Shown: positions 11,834 to 24,284, counted from the stretch's first letter. The stretch: 64,000 nucleotides of DNA from Membranipora membranacea (GCA_914767715.1 OU612074.1:12944062-13008061); one strand, 5' to 3'. The notes: generated from the letters alone by a model not told the origin. Translations and numbers: made by a program.

Positions 11834-14800
11834 AATAGATACAGGATTAAATCTCTCAACCTACTGATGTTGTTTGAAAATTGTGATGTTAGCATGTTTT
11901 AAAGGTGATTTGCGATTTAAAACTTTAAGAGCTGTTTAAATTATTTACAATCCTGATAGTTGATGACTAGTTTCTTGATTCGCAAGCCCTGGAATGTAGG
12001 AACTACATCCAATGAGGCTTTAATTAGTTCACCCATTTAATATTGGATTTTATACCAGTCACATATTCAAAATTAAAGGGAAGTAGGTAAATATGTTCAA
12101 AAGAATAATTAATCAGCAAGTTCGCAATTGGCAATCAGCAAACTTTGACTAAGAACAACAGCATGTCATAAGATATCTTAACTTGATCTTTAGATTCTTC
12201 TTCTTGAATAATCGATAGAGCATCAATAAGCAGTATTTTGTTTATTTGTTCAACCTCTATTTAAATCCTAGAGGAGTAAAATTGGTTAGATGGGCCCAAG
12301 CATTGGTTTCAATGGGTGCAAAGCTATATAGGGCATGCTTCATTGGACATATGTTCCTATGCCAATTCAAGTGATTGATAAAGTGTCAGACCGATCTCAT
12401 GTTCCCTTTAATTGAGAGACTCTATCAACAGATAGCTTGTATCAGAATTTGTAATGTCCTGTTCCATAGGGAGCGGCCGTGATGCAATTGATAGGGCATA
12501 GGTCTTTCAATCAAGAGGTCCAGTGTCCGATTCTGAACAGATCAAAGTGGTGCATCCAACCTCAAATGCTCCTCTGTAGTCTGTAGACCAACAATGTTTC
12601 CAAGAACAAAAAACCAAGCAACATCAAAGTTTCTCACACGGTAACACAGGGTATCGAGACTATAAATGGTCGAGAGTTTTTTTGTTGGCGATAGTCAATG
12701 CTCATTATGTAACCAAATATTATTTTCATAAATTCTGGCTAATATGTATATTGTGGACAAGCAATCATGCACACTACAGGGAGTAAGTTATTACTGCAAT
12801 ACATACCATTTTATTCTTTAATATCATTGTCATTGTTATAGAGACTTATTAGAAAACAAATATTGAACTAAGACCCAAAACCTCGTCGTACTCAAATTAA
12901 TTAAGGATATGAATGCTCCAGATGTGGACACCAACTAACAAGCAAAATGCAAAAATTTCAATGGCTAACATAATCGATACTTATTCCGCATGAATGGACA
13001 ACTCTATAGGCTGTCATGTTCATATGACATCGCAGCAGGGAGGGTGGGATATACCCTCCCACCATTCCTGATAGCAGTCATTGACCACTATCAACTAAGC
13101 AAACGATGACAGATCGAACCAGTCGAGCATTCCGGGTTTCCAAGAAAAAAAAACATGGGCTGCAGTGAAAGTTTTCTTTTCATTGTGGAATAGCAGCTGT
13201 GGTCATAAGTTTTCTTTTTTTTGTTGTATACATACATAACAAGTTGGCAGACCAAGAATTCAGGAGGTCTCCGCGTATGCTCTCCCAATCCGAAGAACCA
13301 CTCTGCGTTCCGCGGTGCTGGTAGAATTTGGTCCTCGCTTGTCATATTTTCAAGCTAAAACTTGAGGGTTCATATTATGGATGGTGATATTTTACTTGAT
13401 GTAGTTGTACAAGCAGCAATGTTAGAGCAAACATATAGGTTTATCTACTGTGGAGATAGGAAAACAAAGTTTCCTTAGCAAAAAGAAGCTTAAAAAATGT
13501 TCTGGGTGAAAGAAGCTGAAAAAATGGAGGAAAAAGGGAGATATGGAGGGGATGGAGAAAACCGCTAAAAACTGGGAGCTCCCCTACCAAATAGGGAGAC
13601 TTATCAGGTATGGTTATATATAATATATATCCTTAATTTCCAATCTATAATCATCTTTATGAATGTTTTTCTTGCAGTGACATAAAATGTAACTCAAAAA
13701 ATAAGGAAAGGCAGAGAGACAAAGAGTATTTTGGTCGCTGAGCGTATCTGTTTTGGTAAAGAGTTAAAAGTTGTAGATATTTGTTCGCTATGATAATGTA
13801 ACAGAGGTGCAGTTTTCCTGTTAGATCATACCTTGTCAATTTCCTTAGAAAATGTTTTATGGTCGGCACTGTTAAGCGCGCTTAAAACTGATCGTCTACC
13901 ATCTTTGTTTGCAAATTGTGTTATTATACTTTTGCCGGTAGGTATAACGCATTATATAAATTGTGGCAGCAAAGTTCATTATGGCTGTGTTCTTTGTTGG
14001 GAGGTGAAGCAATGCTTGTGGCAAGAATAGCTTAGTTTATATTTATACAATATTTTGTTTCCCTAACATTGATTTGAAAATTCAATTATTTTTTTACAGA
14101 CGTTCAGTCTAAGTTTATTAAATTGCCCTAGGATAAAGCTTTGGAAGATTAAATTGTGGCTCTACTACAACTGAGACCCTCTGGTGCTTTGTGTTGTTGG
14201 TTGGGAGGGGAGGCAAGATTTGCCTACCGAGTGTATTTGGTTTGATTTGGGATGATTTGTCTTTTTCGAAAACCTGGCTTCCAAGGGGTTCATGGGCTCA
14301 TGCTTTACAGGTCATTAATTTTCAAACTCACCACAATGATTTAGTAAATAGGAAATCTTAGTAAATCCAGCTTGGGAGCTCCAGGTTGGAGGCAATAGTT
14401 GGCAAACCTTTGTTTTCCTTAAATTATATTCTGCGCTGCCTGCGAGGCTAGCTTATTCCTGCACATATTGTTGCCTAATGCAAGAAAAGAAAGAAAGTAA
14501 ATTACTCCGGCTTCAGATAAACATAGACACAGTTGAAAAAGTTGGTGAAAACCTCCCAGGACTTAGAGTACTTCATTATTGCAGAAACAAACACAGGCCT
14601 TCTTTGATTGTAATGAGAAGGTGGCAGTGACATTTTATTCCAAACATAATATGCTATCAGTGATTCACCACCATTGTTGTTAATGGTCTAGTTACAGCGT
14701 CTGTGATTTAACATCTCAACATCTCATGGAGTGCCAGTCTGTACGGCCTGTAATTACAGCTCAAAGCTAGAATACTAGTAATGAACACAGCACGCTTCCA

Positions 14801-15149
14801 CATTGATACTCCAGATATGGTACTCATTTTGATCAATCGCACAGGATCAAGCCTTGTTATGCTCACACGGTATGTCAGAGAGCAGATAAGTTACAAACAA
14901 AATTATGCTGTGTCAAACATTTCTACATACCCTGTAAATACAGATCAGTTTTACTGCTGGTGTAACACTGATATCAATATACAACATGACATGACATAAC
15001 ATCATTCTATGGGGTAAGTAACAACATCATAAATACTAATGTAAATAGAAGAACCTTGTATAAACAAATTTCGCAATAAATTTCAAAATAAGGATACTAG
15101 CTGGCAAGATCCTTATCATATGACAAAATTCTAAAAATAACCTTCAAAA
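11834..15149. other. Intergenic, no gene except a SINE-like element
   Basis: Short ORFs on both strands with no domain content. Apart from the tRNA-derived element near 12.5 kb, I note only a small GC-rich inverted repeat at about 13038-13066 (GGGAGGGT and ACCCTCCC arms around a 7-base loop). Confidence 0.5.
12466..12660 (+). mobile_element. tRNA-derived SINE-like element
   Basis: The head resembles a tRNA pol III promoter: a box A-like stretch (GATGCAATTGATAG, close to GGCGCAGTTGGTTAG), a middle part TAGGTCTTTCAATCAAGAGG that could form an anticodon arm, and a box B-like GTCCGATTCT. It lacks a proper tRNA acceptor stem. The body end is not defined; the right boundary is a guess. Confidence 0.55.
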
Positions 15150-15215
15150 ATGTTTGAAAGGCAGCCGCAGTCACCAAACATCGTTATAATTATCAAACTT
15201 CAACATATCAGCATC

Positions 15216-18200
15216 ATGCACCCAGGATACGGCTTCACATACTTACTCCTTGTGGTCATGTTAGGAGTAGACAGTGCAGCTCTCTATCCTCAGCAAGGAG
15301 AGGAGCTCACAGCCACAGCGTGTTTAACTGACTCATATATATCAGCTCAGTGTACAAGAAAAGATCAGACCATCAATATTCTACATGTACACTAGGTATA
15401 CCTTGAGGTGTGTCATCAGCCTGCTGTCGAATTCAATGAATGTAAACAATCCAGGTATGCTGTTCAAAGTGAGTTAGTTTCCTTACTGAGCGTAACTGTT
15501 TTATTATCGGCATAAATAAAAGCTGTGATTTTAGTTTGAGGTTATCATCACATCATTCTATAATAATCTTTATCTCAGTAATATGAAGAGAAACTAAGAT
15601 GAGGCTATGACCTTTTTTATACTTTTCAGTAAGCTGCTTATCATATATGCAACGGAGAATAAAATGGTTTTGAATTTTAGAAACACTATCGGCTAGTGTT
15701 ATTACTATAATACTTATAAAATAAATAGCATGACTATCTGTGGAGGAATTACATCAGTATATAACTTTGGTCAGTAACTATATCTAACATGAATTCTGAG
15801 AGCTTTAACGTTTTGCATTGGCTGGTGTCCCAGTAACAACCTTTAAAAACTCAGGCAAGCTATGTAACAAAATATGTTTACAAGGGGTCGGATGTATCAA
15901 AGGTGGATCAAGATGAGAAATTTTTTCCAGCAATCGTGCATAAAATTGCCATGTTTGTTCAGGGCCAGATATGTTTCCTAATCCATGAATATATATCAGT
16001 GGGTGGTAATTTATGTTGGACCTAGCAATACTCATTTTAATTTGAAGGTTTTCCTATAGTGTGAAGGTTTTTTTTTTATTACAGGGACACTCAAAGATAC
16101 AAATTAACTCCATTAGTGGAGTTTTAGGGTGACAGACTAATTTTAATATTTATTTGTTTGTTACACAGTGTATCAGGCACTCGTACTGCAGTGACCTTAT
16201 GTAATGACCGAGTTACCTGTCAGATACCCATCATACAGATTGAGGCTCACAATAATGATGTAAATAATCAGGGTCAGGATCAGTACATATCGGTAAGTAA
16301 TATCTACACTAACATGAGCGGAATTTATAAATCTACAAACATGCTTCCATTAACTTCTAAGAAACCTTGGCAACGCTGGGTTCTTCGCCTACCTTTTTGG
16401 TATGGGTGTCAGGATTGGGGATATATCTGGTATATTTTGGAACAAGCCAATTCAAAGAACTTGGACACCTAAACAAGGACGGGTTAGAAAACAAGAATAG
16501 AACTGTTTAAACTTGAGTTAATCCCTGATTGAATATTGGGGCTGTCTTGCATCACACATAATTTAATTTGAACTTTAGCATGAGATGTAAAACCCTTTTC
16601 CCTCGTGTAAACATGCTTTTTTTACAGGACATGATACACTACTGTGCATATAACCGAACACTGAAATCGGAGGCTTCCATGACCAGCATGCAAGTCACAT
16701 ATCTGTGCAAAGGTATATCATGTTTTAGGCACTTAATATAGATACTGAAACTGTGATTTGATGTGATTGATACCGATTTAATTTGTGAAATGCCTTTAGA
16801 ATTAACAAAAAATGCATTATGGAGGGATACGTTAAATCCTACCCAAAAAATATAAATGCTTAGTGTTAAGGTAGAACCACACTGGCGATTGTTACAAAGC
16901 GAAGCGTCAAGGTAAACATTTGCGTTAGATGAAAAACCATTGTGTTGCTGGCGAATTTGCTCAGTACAGTATCTAAATATTTTAATATTTGGACAAATTC
17001 GCTCAGCGTCAAATGATAAAAACCTTGTTTGCTTAGATTCGCTAAGGTTTCGCTTTGCCGCATTGTAATAATCGCCACTGTGTTTCTACCTTTAGTATTG
17101 AAATGTCTAGGGTCCTACCTATCCAGCTCATTGCAAAATTACATTATCACTTCAGAACAGTTTGTTTTTGCCTTTTTATGTAAACTATATAGAAGTCTCT
17201 ACTTTTAGATACTAACAGCTCTACTTGCAAAAAGTCCGCCACAACACTGAATCTAGTTTTCTGGTTTTGCCCCATTACCAGTTTATCATTACACTAATTT
17301 TGAGTTGATTTTTTATTGTGCAGGTGGTGAGACGATCCCAGCTATAACACAAAATCGATCAGCACGCTGATCACTTAGGTACATGCTCTCAGGTGTATCT
17401 CCGAACAACAGAGTATAAATTACTTTATGTGGCCATGTGTCATATCTTGAAATTAGAAATGCCCCAATTTGAATTGCGTTGATTGAACCACAAATCTTGT
17501 GAATCCATCCAACGAGGAGAATCCATTGCTAAAACCACATTTGACAAGCCATATGTTTGAGCAAGGTCAGCTAAGTTCCCGACTTAACAAATATAAATAT
17601 ATCATAACTATCGGTGATTACACTGTGCCGACAGGTGTGGAGCCAAAGCACAAGAAACCCTACATTGAAAGTGTTCCAGACCCGTCACAGTGTTCTGAGT
17701 ATGCAGATAGCTGCAAAAATTCTGATAGGCTAGTGGTCTGTCAGAGATATTGCGGAGTTTGTGAAGATCTCCAGGCAATTACCGCTGTCAGTCACGAGTG
17801 TAAAGATGGCTCTCTACTGTACCGAATCAGAGCTGCAGCTGATCCAGAACACTGCAACTCAGGATTTGGCAGAGACAGATGTCAAAAAAAACATGTGGTG
17901 TGTGGGGAGGAAGCACAACGTCATCAAAAGCCTCAACTACTACTCAAACAACTACCATTTCTGGTCAGGCATGCAAAGAGTCCTCTCCATTGTATGTATT
18001 CAGGGTCACTTCTGATCCAGACACCTGTGACTCTGAATATTACCGAGACTTATGTGCTAAGACTTGTGGGGTTTGTGGAAAAAGCACAGCGCCATTGACA
18101 ACCTCAACTACTCCAACAACCTCGACAACTCAAATCATCTCGACAACTTCAACAACAATCTCTCCTTCCAAAAATGATATCATAACAGCGCCTTCAGCAA

Positions 18201-18662
18201 ATGCAATTATACCTGCCATCAGATTGAAGGACACTCTGTGTTCTACATCCGATTTTGTCAAGCTTTATAAACTCAACCTGTTAGTTAATGTAAATCTTAC
18301 CAGATGTGATACTGCCATAAATAAGGAGCTGTGTATCGAGACCTGCGGTGAGTGCGATCAAATTACTGGCACTGCTATCTCAACCAGCGCAGCCACTCCA
18401 CCACTGTCGCCGATAATCCAAAAGTCGTGTCCACCACATCATCAATACTTACTCGGTTCACAGCGATTTCACCCAAACATAAGGATTTCACATTCACAAA
18501 GCCTGCTCCTACCACCATAGATCCCCTGTGTAAAGACGAGCTCCCATTGGCGTTATGTAAACATCTGAGTTGGAAACAGCAAGGGTTGTTTTGTACCCAA
18601 CCAAACAAGCCTTTTTGCAAGAGCCTGTTCAAAAACTTGTGGCCACTGCTAATGTTGCAGTA
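15216..18662 (+). pseudogene. Secreted SUEL-lectin/ShKT-repeat gene, disrupted
   Basis: Exon 15216-15454 starts at an ATG followed by a signal peptide (YLLLVVMLGVDSA) and begins a SUEL-type galactose-binding lectin domain (ELTATACLTDS, CTRKDQTINIL). Exons 16169-16292 and 16628-16712 complete it (VTLCNDRVTC, IHYCAYNRTL, QVTYLCK). Phases 2, 0 and 1 agree. An in-frame TAG at 15393-15395 replaces the position that is Tyr in the homologous receptor exon at 50.6 kb. From exon 3, two acceptors are phase-compatible: 17324, which adds about 15 residues and stops at 17368-17370, or 17635, which leads into five ShKT six-cysteine domains (about 17680-17763, 17800-17905, 17970-18082, 18235-18355, 18528-18655) linked by Thr-rich stretches. 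That block changes frame at least three times and one domain has Trp for a conserved Cys. Pseudogene is favoured; sequence error is the alternative. Confidence 0.7.
17635..18662 (+). pseudogene. ShKT domain array with frame changes
   Basis: Five cysteine-rich ShKT-type modules, recognised by endings such as CQRYCGVC, CAKTCGVC and CIETCGEC. Domains 1-2 read in one frame, 3-4 in a second and 5 in a third. Breaks fall at an 8-A run (17884-17891), somewhere between about 18375 and 18520, and at a 5-A run (18631-18635) just before a possible terminal CGHC and stop in the shifted frame. Thr/Ser-rich spacers suggest O-glycosylated linkers. ShKT modules occur in many secreted animal enzymes and adhesion proteins, so no toxin role is implied. 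Confidence 0.7.
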
Positions 18663-18818
18663 GCCTACTTTCAGTATACATTCTGGTACATTACAGAAAC
18701 ATCATGTCTACAAACAGATTTCATGGAATTTTGAATACATTTATCACTACAACATTTAGTTCTTGTCACGTATACAATATAACTTAAATTACAATCAATC
18801 ATTCTTGTTTGATCCTAA

Positions 18819-18824
18819 AATAAA
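18819..18824 (+). terminator. Poly(A) signal after the ShKT array
   Basis: AATAAA about 160 bases downstream of the last ShKT stop, with a second AATAAA at 18844-18849. Good spacing for the 3' end of this gene. Confidence 0.55.
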
Positions 18825-19345
18825 ATTGTTTTTGTGTCACTCAAATAAAATGTATGATTTTACAGTAACTTTTAACTATATTTGTTTACCAAATGAAAAA
18901 AAATCTTGTCACCGATGATCTCCTCCCATCACAAGGAAGTCAATTCGATACCGTCCGAATTTCCCATAGCGACAAACTTGAATAAGACAGTCCTCTATCA
19001 ACGATTGGCAACGATGCATGAGGAGAAGATAATTCAGCGGTGCTCATTCTATTTATCCACTTTTTGATTTTATTCTGTCATGGTATATGTTTAAATATAA
19101 ATAAATATTTATGGGGAAATTGAGGTACCTTCACTCATTTATCTCCAGATCACCAACCACCTTTGTTAAGAGGGATGTTACCAATATGTTACAACCAGTG
19201 TTACAATTTAGGGGATGCAAGGGGATTGTGTTCCCCTTCCTACTTTGTGTAGAGGGATGCAACCCCCCCTATATATCATAACCATTAAATGGCTAAAATA
19301 TAGCTAAAATTGATGCATTTTCATTTGTAATGGCCAGCTCCACCC

Positions 19346-19458
19346 TGGACCCTGCCGGGGACCCTGCCGGGGACCCTGCCGGGGACCCTGCCGGGGACCC
19401 TGCCGGGGACCCTGCCGGGGACCCTGCCGGGGACCCTGCCGGGGACCCTGCCGGGGAC
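19346..19458. repeat. 12-base GC-rich minisatellite
   Basis: Nine or so near-identical copies of CCCTGCCGGGGA in AT-rich surroundings. Because the unit is 12 bases, long frames are open on both strands (Gly-Asp-Pro-Ala one way, Ser-Pro-Ala-Gly the other). No signal peptide or flanking domain supports either as a protein. Confidence 0.9.
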
Positions 19459-19599
19459 CTAGGCGGCCTGGTTGGCACCCCTTTCCTCATAATTTCCACT
19501 ACTAACACTGATTACAATCATAGATTGTACAAAAATGAGTGGGGATATATGAGGATAAACATTATAACTGATTTGTAGGACTCTTATGTCTTAATATAT

Positions 19600-19740
19600 A
19601 GTAGATGGCTCAGTTAGGTATAGCATCAGGTCTATAAGGCGCAAGTGTTGAAGGTCTTGTGTTCAGATCTTACTGCAGTCTGCTGGCTACACTGGGATTT
19701 GTTGGGTCCGTGGCATGCCCAAACCTGCAGACATCGAGAA
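19600..19740 (+). mobile_element. tRNA-derived SINE-like element
   Basis: Box A-like GGCTCAGTTAGGTATAGC, an anticodon-arm-like middle (CAGGTCTATAAGG) and box B-like TGTTCAGATCTTACTG, followed by a non-tRNA body. The acceptor arms pair only imperfectly (AGTAGAT with ATCTTACT), so a functional tRNA is unlikely. The 3' limit is uncertain. Confidence 0.5.
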
Positions 19741-20751
19741 CCATCATCCAATATCATTCTGTCTATGTTTCAATATTAGCCTTGGGATAAGACCCCTGAT
19801 TTAACCAGGGTGACAACTCCAAAGAGAAGATCATATCATACAAAGTTGTAAAGCTTATTCCCAGCTTCTGTCCTCAATAAGAGTTTCTCTTCACAAGAAG
19901 TGCACAGCAGTAACAGCAGCATATGGTGGGTGGCAGTTTGTAAAGAATTGTGTTTTGTCTCATATGGGTCACGCTGTTCTACTACAAGCTGAGATCTATG
20001 TCATGTCAGCCTCGGATCACTAACTGTGGGTAGCCTCAGGGCCAAGCTGTATACAGTGAGTCCGCCAACACCCTTATCCAATGAGGAAACAGGTTTTAAT
20101 TGAAACTTTGTAGGCCGATAAGACTATAATATAATAGGGTTGTACATGTATTATAACAACTATAGTTATTGTAAACAGCTCCTCCGTATCTCAAAATGAA
20201 AAGGAAGGAAAATAGCAAATAATATGGTCAAAATATTGCATTATGATTTATACAGTAAAAAGTACATTAATGATATCCTCTGTCAGAGAAATAATACAAC
20301 AAGAATTGAATCAAAGGGGCTATATGGCCAAAATACACCAACATGCTAGAGATCATATCTAAATCTACGCCAAACAAAACAATTCACAATCAACAGGCAT
20401 TCATTTCTTAATAGGTTCACAAAATTTTAAAGCAGTAATTCTTCAAAGTAAGCCAAACCCCTGTGATACCTAATAGTTAGATAAACAAACTTTGTCACAT
20501 CGGGACAGCGCTGACAAGAGTGATAGATACAACATACATTGTTTGTATACCACTGCTCATCACACAAGTCTTCAGATAGAGTCAAATGTTATGTCAAGGC
20601 CTTCTGCACTACAGCATTCTCACAACTGGCCAAAATCTGCATCAAACTATCCCTGTGTGTTGGTGAGCATCACCCAGTAGTTTCTATGCTAATAGCCTTC
20701 AACTCAGGGCAGTTCACCAATGATAAGAGAGATACATTTCTCATGGCTAGC

Positions 20752-20932
20752 TCAGTTTACTAGTGGCATGGCTGAACAAGAGACACCGATGCAGCAAGCT
20801 CTGAGGCAGGGGTGACAGTATCCCAGGCAGCAGGTATCGCAGGATGTGGGGTCATAGTGTCGCAGTACACAGGATGGGTATCGGCAACAGTTACAAGCAG
20901 ACAAGTCAATCAACTCAAACATGCTTTCCAGT
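20752..20932 (-). CDS. Cysteine-rich terminal exon
   Basis: On the minus strand an acceptor (TATGTTTCAG) opens a 181-base exon, phase 2 in, of 59 residues ending at a TGA (20752-20754). It has a dense cysteine block (CNCCRYPSC, CDTCCLGYCHPC, CLRACC) near the C terminus. Such clusters occur in palmitoylated or metal-binding tails, but I do not recognise a family. The upstream exon 22194-22299 ends in phase 2, so this could be an alternative last exon of the minus-strand gene, skipping 21728-22077 and 21301-21392. It could also belong to a separate gene. Confidence 0.4.
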
Positions 20933-21300
20933 CTGAAACATACATGTAAACACAGTCTTTAAAATACTAACCTCATTGCACTGAGATCTTAAATTGAATA
21001 TTAGATTTAGTACAATTTGATGACAAAAACATTCTCATTATGTACATTGTGGGACAACAGTCAAGTACTCATTATTATTAAATGTTGTTGCCAGTCAACA
21101 CTTAGTTTAATCCTCCCCTGATGTTTATGATGAATTTCACCACAACACCAGTTACACGTTACAACAGTTTGGTAAAATATTTAAAAAATGTAGTGACCTA
21201 TGGCAAATTGAAATAGAATTTTCCTTTCTTCTTGCTGAATACTGATGCCAACAACAGAGATTACTGGGTGGCTCACATACCGTAACAAACTCAGGCACTC

Positions 21301-22755
21301 TTAGAGACAGGGATCATCATCCTCAGGCGCCACAGCATTAGTGGTTAGAGTCCTGTCAGGAGTCTCAGGAGTGACAGTCTTCTCAGGAACACCTAAGGAA
21401 ATATTTAAACTGTGGTGACATGTAAGGCACTCAGAGTTTTTCAGCAATTAATTTCAATTCATTAGACAAGACATTTTCTTCACAATAATAACATGTATTA
21501 GATTAGCATTTAAAAATAAAGTGTAAATTGAAATCAGAAACAAACCTTTTGGGATTTTTACATTGAAGAAGTCTTTTCTCTCTAGATCTACAATACACAG
21601 TAATCGATAAACAAGCAATGTTAAAATTGAATGCTATAAAGATGCTGTAAATTCTGTAGAAACTTGTGTCTCCTATTGTAAATAATCTGTGAATAATGGC
21701 GATAGTAACAATCAATGCGTTCTTTACCTTCGATGCGGCTCTCTAGCTTTCCAATTTTCTCTTTCAGTTCTATCTCATTAGCAGGATTGCTGAATTGCAG
21801 ACCCAGAGCCCCTATCAACTTCATTTGTACCCAAATGACAGGTGAAAGAAGCAAATAAAAGAAACCATTCGGGTTCAGATAAGGTCTTGGATTGTTCACA
21901 CTCTTTGATAGCTGTCTGATCACCTGCATCTCCTGATGCATCTCATCAGTCTGAACCTTTATAGCAGCTCTCATTTCTCTGATCTGTTTCCCAAAATACT
22001 CTTTCAGCTCGGCAAGCAGAGAAAGCTTTGTGATGAAATGACAGGCAAACTCGCCATAGGCAGCAACTTTTGATGCTCTGCGGAAAAGAAAAATGATTGA
22101 TATTGACCATGTAAATGTAAAAGTTTATCAATTCATATCCATTATGTAGATAACAGTACTCATGAGAAATTAATAATTTATGATTGAACAAACCTCTGAT
22201 GGGCCTCGAGTAGACAGTCAGCAGTTTTTATTGTGCTCAGCCTGACAACAGCAAAACAAGCTACACACTTCACTCTACGTTCATCTTCCTGTACTAGACC
22301 TGTTGTAGAAAACAGCCGGATGCGAAGGTTTAATATGAAAACAGGAGTTGATCTACTCTACTCCTAAGATAGTGAGAATTGCGAGACTTAAAGATATAGG
22401 TCTTCTCAATAATATGTCAAAAAATTCTATTGGGCACCATGTACATAGGTGAGCCATTATCTTAAACAAATGAACAATGAGTTTATTTTACAAACAGGGT
22501 GTGGCTGGTTAGTAGATTGTTTTATTTACCATTTACCGTTTTACATTTTCCTACCATTGATGGCCAGGTCTCTTGGTGTTACAACATCATGTTTAATGTC
22601 CTTGTTCAAGGCTACCCTCTCTTCTAACCCAAAAACTTTCTCATTCCCACCATTTGGGACAGCAAACTTCTTCATAGGTCGGCCTGGCAGAACTGGCACT
22701 CCTCCAACTGGTGGTCCAGGTTGATGGTCATAGTGCCTTGTCTCCCATGTGTTAT
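21301..22755 (-). CDS. Unrecognised helical protein, C-terminal four exons
   Basis: Exons in transcript order: 22755-22555, 22299-22194, 22077-21728, 21392-21301; all borders are AG/GT and the phases (1-1, 1-2, 2-1, 1-stop) agree, giving about 250 residues. The sequence starts Pro/Gly-rich (PGPPVGGVPVLPG), continues with a charged region, a helical part with several Cys (KCVACFAVVRL), a long amphipathic helix (LKEYFGKQIREM onward), one strongly hydrophobic stretch (FFYLLLSPVIWVQMKLIGAL) that could be a membrane-embedded or buried helix, a predicted coiled coil (ELKEKIGKLESRI), and an acidic end EDDDPCL. I do not recognise the family and assign no function. The 5' part is missing or lies further right. 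Confidence 0.65.
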
Positions 22756-24165
22756 CTGTAACAAGGTGGTATATCCCAGAGGAGAAATAAAACTGTTAAC
22801 ATAGAGAATTATCCTCCCCTTTAAATTGAGAGGATAATTCCACACATATCATCAAACTGTTACTTATATAATATTATACATAGTATATCATCAGGCTAGG
22901 GAGGGCTGATCAAATTTTAGGTTCGGTTATGGTACATGAATTTATCAGCTTTTGATATCGTTACAACTGTAGGACTTACATAGGCTAGCTATTATTTAAT
23001 CAGTGTCAATTTCCCCGTTCATTTTGTTTCCGCTGACTCATGGAATTCCAGATTGTGGTATGATGTGGAATACAGCATTCATACAATAAGAAGGGATTGC
23101 TTTGTCCTATTTTTTAACATTGTATAATTGCTTCATTTATTCAATTGGGTCTTCCATAATGTTAATGGAATTCACATGCTACTGATATGAGAGAAAGTGT
23201 TATCTCTTGATTTGAGAATGATGTGGCAATAAAAACCTTATTTCCATTGTCGGAGAACTTATCACCTCCACACAGTATGAGGTCTCATAACAAAGGCAAC
23301 ACGCTGATCAAATTTTAACCTACTTAGTCTTCAATGCAGAGAGAGTCATCCCTCTAGAGCACAGGTGTTGGAACCCATGGTACTCAAGCCACGCCCTATA
23401 CCCTTGCATGTTAGAAATCTGGCTACTCTTTATATCGAAAGGAGATCGCAGAGGGGGATCGTTTTTCTACATGTTGATCGTGCAAACACTAAGTGGACTT
23501 CCAGTATTTTAGTCCCTTTCCACAAGTACCTGGCTAGGATGAATGGTGTGCCAGTACCAAATCAAGAATGGCTGCAGTTGCTTGGATTTTAACTCACTGA
23601 ATTGGTCCTAACAGATCACAAGCCCCACCCTCAACCATTGGACCTCTCCTGACTGTTTTGGCCTTGCGAGGGTGAGGAGTGTTGACGGCCATTACCATGC
23701 AGTTGGCTGCATCCTGACACCCCAAGAAGCAACCAACCCCAACTAAACTAAATACAATACCGATTATGATAAGCTTTTCATAAGACTGTCTGAAGAAATG
23801 AACACCATATCTTCTGAGTCATTGGAAACTGGAAAAACCCACAATCAGTTTTTCAGATATTTGAATGGAATAAGTGCTGACATTATGAGGAAATCATTCT
23901 AGCATTTATTTCAAGCTAAGACTCCATGAAAATATGTACCAATAACCTACTTCTGTTGTTGTGGGGCGGTCTACGTCTCTCCCTCATGTTTGTTTCGCTC
24001 GTTTCAGCCATCTACAATAGTCAGTCTGTTTTTGATCATTGCGTCATAGATGCCTTTGCATGTGTACAAACAACAGAACTATGTGATTCGGATGATAAAC
24101 TGCTTCTATACATCTAGGATTAAATATCAATTGATTCATGAGTAGTGAAATGTTTGCATATTTAC
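22756..24165. other. Probable intron or intergenic, no exon found
   Basis: A search on the minus strand for an exon of phase 0 in and phase 1 out, needed to join the flanking exons, was unsuccessful. An open stretch on the plus strand at 23365-23592 has no recognisable domain. Confidence 0.4.
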
Positions 24166-24284
24166 CTTTCTTCTTCTAGCTTGGCCAACACACACTAAAT
24201 AATAATGCTTCCTACTCAGATGACAGCCTCCTTGTAAATGAAATCGATCTGTGTGGCCCTTATCGTCATAGTGGGAAAACATAC
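24166..24284 (-). CDS. Possible upstream exon of the minus-strand gene
   Basis: A 119-base segment with a good acceptor (TTTATGACAG) and donor (AAG then GTAAAT) encodes GMFSHYDDKGHTDRF, then LQGGCHLSRKHYYLVCVGQ and a basic end. It enters in phase 1 and leaves in phase 0, while exon 22755-22555 needs phase 1, so at least one exon between them was not found, or this belongs to another transcript. No family recognised. Confidence 0.4.

Larger units (their letters stand above)
18850..20751. other. Intergenic: minisatellite and SINE-like element only
   Basis: Apart from the 12-base minisatellite and the tRNA-like element, I see no exon with domain content on either strand. Confidence 0.5.

Noticed and set aside
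17499-18098. Reading the ShKT region as a toxin gene
   Set aside because: ShKT modules are common in non-toxic secreted animal proteins; here they follow a lectin domain and Thr-rich spacers, and the frame is broken.
19293-19578. Open frames on both strands across the 12-mer repeat
   Set aside because: A 12-base unit without stops keeps both strands open by arithmetic; nothing else supports a protein.
23365-23592. 75-residue plus-strand open frame
   Set aside because: No domain, no splice signals that fit neighbours, and no codon pattern supporting it.
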